Origin: Chryseobacterium sp. Leaf201
Lineage (GTDB): Bacteria > Bacteroidota > Bacteroidia > Flavobacteriales > Weeksellaceae
Assembly: GCF_001421435.1 (NCBI RefSeq)
Contig: NZ_LMKA01000057.1
Coordinates: 124,001 to 188,000, forward strand
Length of the DNA: 64,000 nucleotides
Direction of reading: 5' to 3'
The translations under genes and the position numbers were made by a program. Positions 59,656 through 64,000 of the stretch are shown one piece after another; within the stretch, counting starts at the first letter, position 1; each line of letters opens with the position of its first letter. Below the pieces are notes generated by a model that had not been told where the DNA came from, made no database searches, and saw only the letters and a program-made list of their open reading frames with translations.

Positions 59656-61278
59656 TTACAGTAACAGTGTTAATGGACTTTCCAGATATGTTTTTAAAGT
59701 CTGTAAGAACTGAGCTCCTGTAGCACCGTCTACCACTCTGTGGTCACATGCCAGGGACAGTTTCATAATATTTCCGACTACAATCTGTCCGTTTTTCACA
59801 ACCGGCTTCTCGATAATGGCACCTACTGAAAGGATGGCTGCATTCGGCTGGTTGATGATGCTGGTAAATGTTTCAATCCCGAACATTCCCAGGTTGGAAA
59901 CAGAGAAAGTGGAACCTTCCATCTCATTGGCTTTAAGGCCTTTGGATTTTGCTCTTCCTGCCATATCTTTTACCGCAGCAGAAATCTGCGTATAATTCAT
60001 CTGGTCAGTATTCTTAAGCACGGGAACTACCAATCCGTCAGGAATAGCTACCGCTACGCCGATGTTGATATTTCCTCTGTGGATTACCTTATCACCTGCC
60101 CAGCTTGAATTTACCTGCGGATGTTTTCTTAATGCAACAGCCGTTGCCTTGATGATCATATCATTGAAAGAAATTTTGGTATCCGGCAGCGAATTGATTT
60201 CTTTTCTTGCTTCTATGGCTTTATCCATATTGATCTCTACCATTAAATAGTAGTGAGGCGCAGAGAATTTACTTTCAGAAAGACGTTTGGCAATGATATT
60301 TCTTACCTGTGAGTTCGGCGTTTCCGTATCTTCACCCTGAACAAAGCTTACAGCTACCTGAGCTGCCGCAGCTGATGATGCCTGGGCCGGTGCAGAAGTT
60401 TCTTTGCCAGCAGATGGCTGGTAGTTTTCAATATCTTTTTTAACGATTCTTCCGTTTTCTCCGGAACCCTGAAGGGTATGGATATCCACTCCTTTTTCCT
60501 CAGCCATTTTTTTAGCTAACGGAGAAATGGCTACCCGGTCAGAAGATGAAGCATTTTCAGCAGGAGCCGCCTGTTCTTTTTCTTCTTTTGCCTCAGGTTT
60601 CTTTTCGGCTGGTTTTTCTGATGATTGGCCGGCTGCTTTCGGAGCACCTACTCCTGAAACATCGGTTCCTTCAGGTCCGATAATCGCCAATACGGAATCC
60701 ACAGGAGCGGCACCGCCTTCTTCAACACCCTGCTTCAGCAGTACGCCGTTAAACTCAGATTCAAAATCCTGAACGGCTTTATCGGTTTCGATTTCCGCTA
60801 GAAGGTCTCCCTCTTTTACGGTATCGCCTACGTTTTTGTGCCATTTAGCCACTTTGCCTTCCGTCATCGTATCAGAAAGTCTCGGCATTGTAATCATTTC
60901 TACCCCTGCAGGAATTTCAGCATCAGTCTGCTCTACACTGGTAGCGTTATTTTCTGTCTTTAATTCTTCTTCGGATTTTTTCTCTTCAGAATCATCAGCT
61001 TTGGGAGCTTCACCGCCGGTTAACCCGGAAATATCTTCTCCTTCTTTACCGATAATTGCTAAAACAGAATCTACAGCAGCTGCACCGCCTTCTTCTACTC
61101 CTACGTATAAAAGAGTACCTTCTATCTCGGATTCAAAATCCTGAACGGCTTTATCAGTTTCAATTTCAGCTAAAATATCTCCTTCTTTTACCTGATCTCC
61201 TACTTTTTTATGCCATTTTGCCACTTTCCCTTCTGTCATTGTATCAGAAAGGCGCGGCATTGTAATTACTTCTGCCAT
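59656..61278 (-). CDS. pdhC: Pyruvate dehydrogenase E2, dihydrolipoamide acetyltransferase with two lipoyl domains
   Basis: 540 residues. Lipoyl domain 1 (2-80) and domain 2 (128-206) are near copies; the lipoylated lysines are Lys43 and Lys167 in ETDKAVQDFES. Ala/Glu/Lys-rich linkers separate them from the peripheral-subunit-binding domain (AISPLAKKMAEEKGVDIHTLQGSGENGRIVKKDI). The catalytic domain ends with ACDHRVVDGATGAQFL, where His and Asp act in acetyl transfer. It passes acetyl groups to CoA. It lies downstream of E1 alpha by 91 bp. E1 beta and E3 are not adjacent. Confidence 0.95.
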   Translation of the reverse strand: MAEVITMPRLSDTMTEGKVAKWHKKVGDQVKEGDILAEIETDKAVQDFESEIEGTLLYVGVEEGGAAAVDSVLAIIGKEGEDISGLTGGEAPKADDSEEKKSEEELKTENNATSVEQTDAEIPAGVEMITMPRLSDTMTEGKVAKWHKNVGDTVKEGDLLAEIETDKAVQDFESEFNGVLLKQGVEEGGAAPVDSVLAIIGPEGTDVSGVGAPKAAGQSSEKPAEKKPEAKEEKEQAAPAENASSSDRVAISPLAKKMAEEKGVDIHTLQGSGENGRIVKKDIENYQPSAGKETSAPAQASSAAAAQVAVSFVQGEDTETPNSQVRNIIAKRLSESKFSAPHYYLMVEINMDKAIEARKEINSLPDTKISFNDMIIKATAVALRKHPQVNSSWAGDKVIHRGNINIGVAVAIPDGLVVPVLKNTDQMNYTQISAAVKDMAGRAKSKGLKANEMEGSTFSVSNLGMFGIETFTSIINQPNAAILSVGAIIEKPVVKNGQIVVGNIMKLSLACDHRVVDGATGAQFLQTLKTYLESPLTLLL

Positions 61279-61369
61279 AATTTATTATGATAATTTGTTA
61301 ATGTGATGAAGTGAGAATCAGAAATAAAAATAATTAACTCATTTTTCAAATTCTCAAATTACCTAATTA

Positions 61370-62371
61370 TTAATTTTCTAACTTGTTTAAGAACGGATAA
61401 TTTTCCTGAGCATATACATACTCATAGATTTTTTCAGGATCCGGATATGGGGAATTTTCCATGAACTCGATGCATTCTTCAACAAAATCCCTTGATTTGC
61501 TGTCTGTTGCTTCCAGTTCTTCTTCAGTTGCCCAGTTGTTTGATAAAATTCTTTGTTTGATCAGTTCAATCGGGTCATCATTTTTGTGGATCGCCACTTC
61601 TTCTTTGGATCTGTAAGGCTCTGCATCAGACATTGAATGCCCTCTGAAACGGTATGTTCTTGCCTCAATAAAGGTAGGCCCGTCCCCTCTTCTTGCTCTT
61701 TCAATGGCTTCGTAAGCTGCTTCAGCAACTTTTTCAGGATCCATTGCATCTACTGCAAGGCAAGGCATTTCATAACCAAGACCTAATTTATAGATGTCCT
61801 CATGGTTGGCAGTTCTTTTTACGGAAGTTCCCATCGCATACTGGTTGTTTTCAACCACAAATACTACAGGTAATTTCCAGTTCATCGCCATGTTAAACGT
61901 TTCATGTAGTGAACCCTGTCTTGCCGCTCCATCCCCGAAGAAACAGATATTCACCGCTTTTCTGTCGAAATACTGGTCTGCAAAAGCAATACCCGCACCT
62001 AAAGGAATCTGTCCTCCGACAATACCGTGACCACCGTAAAATCTGTGTTCTTTACTGAAAATGTGCATAGATCCGCCCATACCTCCGGACGTACCTGTTG
62101 CTTTCCCGCAAAGTTCCGCCATGATTCTTTTAGGATCCACTCCCATAGCCATAGGATGGATGTGGCATCTGTAAGCAGTAATCATACTGTCTTTTGTTAA
62201 ATCCATTGCATGGGTAAAACCTGCAGGAATGGCTTCCTGACCGTTGTACAAATGTAAAAAACCTCTGATTTTTTGTTTTAGATAAAGAGAACGGCATTTG
62301 TCTTCAAACCTTCTCCACATTGTCATATCTTCATACCACTTCAGGTATACCTCTTTAGAAAATTCTTTCAT
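61370..62371 (-). CDS. pdhA: Pyruvate dehydrogenase E1 component, alpha subunit
   Basis: 333 residues. The thiamine diphosphate binding motif is FFGDGAARQGSLHETFNMAMNWKLPVVFVVENNQYAMGTSVKR, with GGMGGSMHIFSKEHRFYGGHGIVGGQIPLG before it. The phosphorylation-loop region YRFRGHSMSDAEPYRSKEEV matches E1 alpha of the alpha2-beta2 type. With E1 beta it decarboxylates pyruvate and reduces the lipoyl group of E2. It is the first gene of the unit; a -7 box lies at 62410-62417. Confidence 0.95.
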   Translation of the reverse strand: MKEFSKEVYLKWYEDMTMWRRFEDKCRSLYLKQKIRGFLHLYNGQEAIPAGFTHAMDLTKDSMITAYRCHIHPMAMGVDPKRIMAELCGKATGTSGGMGGSMHIFSKEHRFYGGHGIVGGQIPLGAGIAFADQYFDRKAVNICFFGDGAARQGSLHETFNMAMNWKLPVVFVVENNQYAMGTSVKRTANHEDIYKLGLGYEMPCLAVDAMDPEKVAEAAYEAIERARRGDGPTFIEARTYRFRGHSMSDAEPYRSKEEVAIHKNDDPIELIKQRILSNNWATEEELEATDSKSRDFVEECIEFMENSPYPDPEKIYEYVYAQENYPFLNKLEN

Positions 62372-62409
62372 GTGCTAGCCTTTGCTTATTTATATATGAA
62401 ATAGTTGAG

Positions 62410-62417
62410 CAAAATTA
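62410..62417 (-). promoter_or_regulatory. -7 element of pdhA
   Basis: CAAAATTA on the plus strand reads TAATTTTG on the minus strand (TAnnTTTG), 39 bp before the pdhA ATG. Confidence 0.5.
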
Positions 62418-62497
62418 TAAAAAAAACTTTGTTTTTATTGTATTTACACCCATTGTTTTTTACTTATAATATTATATTTACAGGATCAAACTTACTT

Positions 62498-63100
62498 ATG
62501 CAAGAAAAATACCCTCCATTTGTTTATAAAACTTCAAAAATCATATCAGATTTCTTCAATCCTTTGGTCTCTCTGGTGATATTTTTCTTCTACATGAGCA
62601 TCAAGTCCTATTCTTTACATGATTCCCTGGCGTACTTTATTCCGATACTGCTGATCATCATTCTGCCTGTTATTATCTGGCTGGTATGGAACGTTAAAAC
62701 CGGGCGGTATACCAATATGGATGTATCCAACCGAGTACAGCGGATTTCCCTGTATTTCTTTATCGCAGCCTGTGTTATTGCCTACATCGCTTTTGACTAT
62801 TTCAGGAAAGGGCATGTGGATTTGATTATGATCTTTATTCTGATTCTGCTTCTGGTGATGCAGCTCAGCAATTATTATATCAAAAGTTCCATGCACACCG
62901 CATTTAATGTACTGGTTGCCGCTTTATTTTTTGCGCTGAATACAGTATTGGGAATTGCCTGGCTCGGCATCGCAGTTCTGGTTGGGATTACCAGGGTTAT
63001 TGTCGGAAGGCATACCCCGAAAGAGGTAATGATGGGCGCCGGAATTGCATTAATGGTATCTTTTATCTATCTTTATTGCCATATACAATTTCAACCGTAA
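62498..63100 (+). CDS. PAP2-like membrane phosphatase
   Basis: 200 residues from ATG 62498; a TTG 31 codons upstream would overlap the pdhA promoter. About six spans. The PAP2 motifs are reduced but present: SSMHTAFNV (motif 2, Ser and His) and TRVIVGRHTPKEVMMG (motif 3, Arg and His, Glu in place of Asp). These enzymes dephosphorylate lipid phosphates such as undecaprenyl pyrophosphate. Motif 1 is not obvious, so activity is uncertain. The BlaI-like gene follows after 9 bp. Confidence 0.72.
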   Translation: MQEKYPPFVYKTSKIISDFFNPLVSLVIFFFYMSIKSYSLHDSLAYFIPILLIIILPVIIWLVWNVKTGRYTNMDVSNRVQRISLYFFIAACVIAYIAFDYFRKGHVDLIMIFILILLLVMQLSNYYIKSSMHTAFNVLVAALFFALNTVLGIAWLGIAVLVGITRVIVGRHTPKEVMMGAGIALMVSFIYLYCHIQFQP

Positions 63101-63109
63101 GGATCTCAT

Positions 63110-63595
63110 ATGAAAATAAATCATCTTACATCTGCTGAGGAAAACTTAATGAAGCTGTTGTGGAAGCTTCATTCTTTTTATTTAAAGGACATTATGGAAC
63201 AGCATCCGGAACCTAAGCCTCACCAGAATACAGTTTCTACCTATCTGAAAATACTTGTTGAAAAAGGCTATCTGTCTACGGCAAAAGAAGGCCGGATTTT
63301 CAGATATACTGCCATTGTGCCGTTTGAAGAATACCGGAAGTTTTTATTACAGGAACTGGTGCACAGCTTTTTCAGCAATTCCGGGAAGGAAGTTCTGGAA
63401 CTTTTAATGAATGAGCACATGATTTCCCGGGATGATATAAAAGAGCTGGGCATTGACATGGCCGTGGTAAGTCAGGAAGAAATAAAAGAACCGACTTTTG
63501 AATATGCCGATGAAATCCTGAATCGGAAAAAAACAAAGGATAAAAAGAAAGGGAAGGAAAAAGATAAAAAGAAGAAGAAAAATAAAAAGGAATAA
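63110..63595 (+). CDS. BlaI/MecI-family repressor with a lysine-rich tail
   Basis: 161 residues. The winged helix LTSAEENLMKLLWKLHSFYLKDIMEQHPEPKPHQNTVSTYLKILVEKGYLSTAKEGRIFRYTAIV and the dimerising domain EEYRKFLLQELVHSFFSNSGKEVLELLM are typical. The last 24 residues are almost only Lys, Asp and Glu (KKTKDKKKGKEKDKKKKK), which BlaI proper lacks. No BlaR1-type sensor peptidase gene is adjacent within the window. It is co-transcribed with the PAP2-like gene. Confidence 0.85.
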   Translation: MKINHLTSAEENLMKLLWKLHSFYLKDIMEQHPEPKPHQNTVSTYLKILVEKGYLSTAKEGRIFRYTAIVPFEEYRKFLLQELVHSFFSNSGKEVLELLMNEHMISRDDIKELGIDMAVVSQEEIKEPTFEYADEILNRKKTKDKKKGKEKDKKKKKNKKE

Positions 63596-63626
63596 CAGAT
63601 AACAGATTTATCTGTGCATAAAAAAA

Positions 63627-63647
63627 GCGGCTTCAAACTGAAGCCGC
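63627..63647 (-). terminator. Intrinsic terminator of the RRM gene
   Basis: Nine-bp perfect stem GCGGCTTCA / TGAAGCCGC. On the minus strand it is followed by TTTTTTTATG. The plus-strand side has a spaced T-tract and may also stop the BlaI transcript. Confidence 0.8.
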
Positions 63648-63656
63648 CTATATTTT

Positions 63657-64000
63657 TTACCAACGTTTTCCACCGCCGTTTCCGCCACGGTCTCCACCGC
63701 CGCCGTAACCGCCGCTTCCACCTCTGTTGCTGCTTCCGCCGTAACCACCGCTACCGCTTCCACCTCTGTTTCCGCCACCGCCGTAACCGCCGCTTCCGCC
63801 TCTGTTACCACCGCCAGCGTTACCGCCACCGCCTCCGAAAGACCTTCTTGGTTTTTCTTCTCTTGGCTTAGCTTCTGAAACATTAAGTGTTTTTCCGTTG
63901 AATTCTTTTTGATTAAGAGCTTCAATTGCCTGCTGCCCTTCAGCATCTTCCATTTCAACAAACCCGAAACCTCTTGAACGACCTGTCTCTTTGTCTGTAA
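63657..64000 (-). CDS. RRM RNA-binding protein with glycine-rich tail, 5' end outside the window
   Basis: The visible 113 codons lack the start. The end of an RNA recognition motif is clear: RNP1 is in [14 protein letters not shown], then [28 protein letters not shown] closes the fold. About 60 residues of Gly-rich low complexity follow, repeats of [13 protein letters not shown] type ending GGKRW. Such small RRM proteins of Bacteroidota and cyanobacteria bind single-stranded RNA and are often cold-induced. The Arg-Gly tail could promote condensation or RNA annealing. Confidence 0.9.
   Translation of the reverse strand, partial: TDKETGRSRGFGFVEMEDAEGQQAIEALNQKEFNGKTLNVSEAKPREEKPRRSFGGGGGNAGGGNRGGSGGYGGGGNRGGSGSGGYGGSSNRGGSGGYGGGGDRGGNGGGKRW

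Overview
The window looks like a chromosomal segment of a Flavobacteriia member close to Chryseobacterium (Weeksellaceae). The grounds are: AT-rich intergenic DNA; recurrent promoter elements of the Bacteroidota type (TTTG or TTG, a 17-23 nt gap, then TAnnTTTG) with little Shine-Dalgarno signal; type IX secretion features (porQ and a subtilisin-like protease with a type A sorting domain); a lipoprotein TamA homologue (TamL type); fused cytochrome c biogenesis protein CcsBA; and DUF2490 and DUF6263 proteins. No phage, plasmid, CRISPR or rRNA is seen. There is one tRNA (Arg, anticodon CCT).

Layout. 1-2725: lysine catabolism pair (lysine 6-transaminase, cut by the window edge, and ALDH7-type semialdehyde dehydrogenase). 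3243-6506: CcsBA. 6868-13429: ftsK, lolA, an LptF/G permease and two secreted proteins of unknown role. 13484-14881: frr and pyrH. 15336-18442: porQ, cmk and a YtxH/holin-like envelope trio. 18517-26181: TrmH-type methyltransferase, TamL, a SanA-like protein, a ferredoxin reductase-like protein, a TlpA-like lipoprotein and a FecCD/ATPase pair. 26208-33435: a MarR regulator with two palindromic operators, followed by a fadN-fadA-fadE beta-oxidation operon. That operon is interrupted by two selfish-looking inserts: a REP-associated transposase with four REP hairpins, and a four-helix-bundle (23S intervening-sequence type) gene inside inverted repeats. 33610-39150: small secreted protein, HD hydrolase, M48 peptidase, DUF2490 protein and a TonB-dependent receptor. 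39151-43280: uvrA, tRNA-Arg and two tiny ORF-plus-terminator units. 43281-48630: DsbA-like lipoprotein with divergent HxlR regulator, endonuclease V-like protein, VOC protein, a GNAT pseudogene with two nonsense codons, M28 peptidase and an aminotransferase. 48785-53009: membrane pyrophosphatase fused to an OmpA domain, soluble pyrophosphatase and a small membrane protein. 53241-55845: a tail-fibre-like protein overlapping a T9SS-secreted S8 protease. 55898-59484: operon lolD, L,D-transpeptidase-like, DUF6263, radC, FemAB-like. 59656-62371: pyruvate dehydrogenase E2 and E1 alpha. 62498-64000: PAP2-like membrane protein, BlaI-type repressor and an RRM protein cut by the window edge.

Most genes are core housekeeping or envelope functions. 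The accessory signal is concentrated in the interrupted fad operon, the uvrA-flanking intergenic regions with tiny peptide units, and the pyrophosphatase-OmpA fusion. Genes run mostly on the plus strand between 6.9 and 36.5 kb and mostly on the minus strand between 43.3 and 62.4 kb. All functional calls come from reading motifs and recalled family features; no database search was run.
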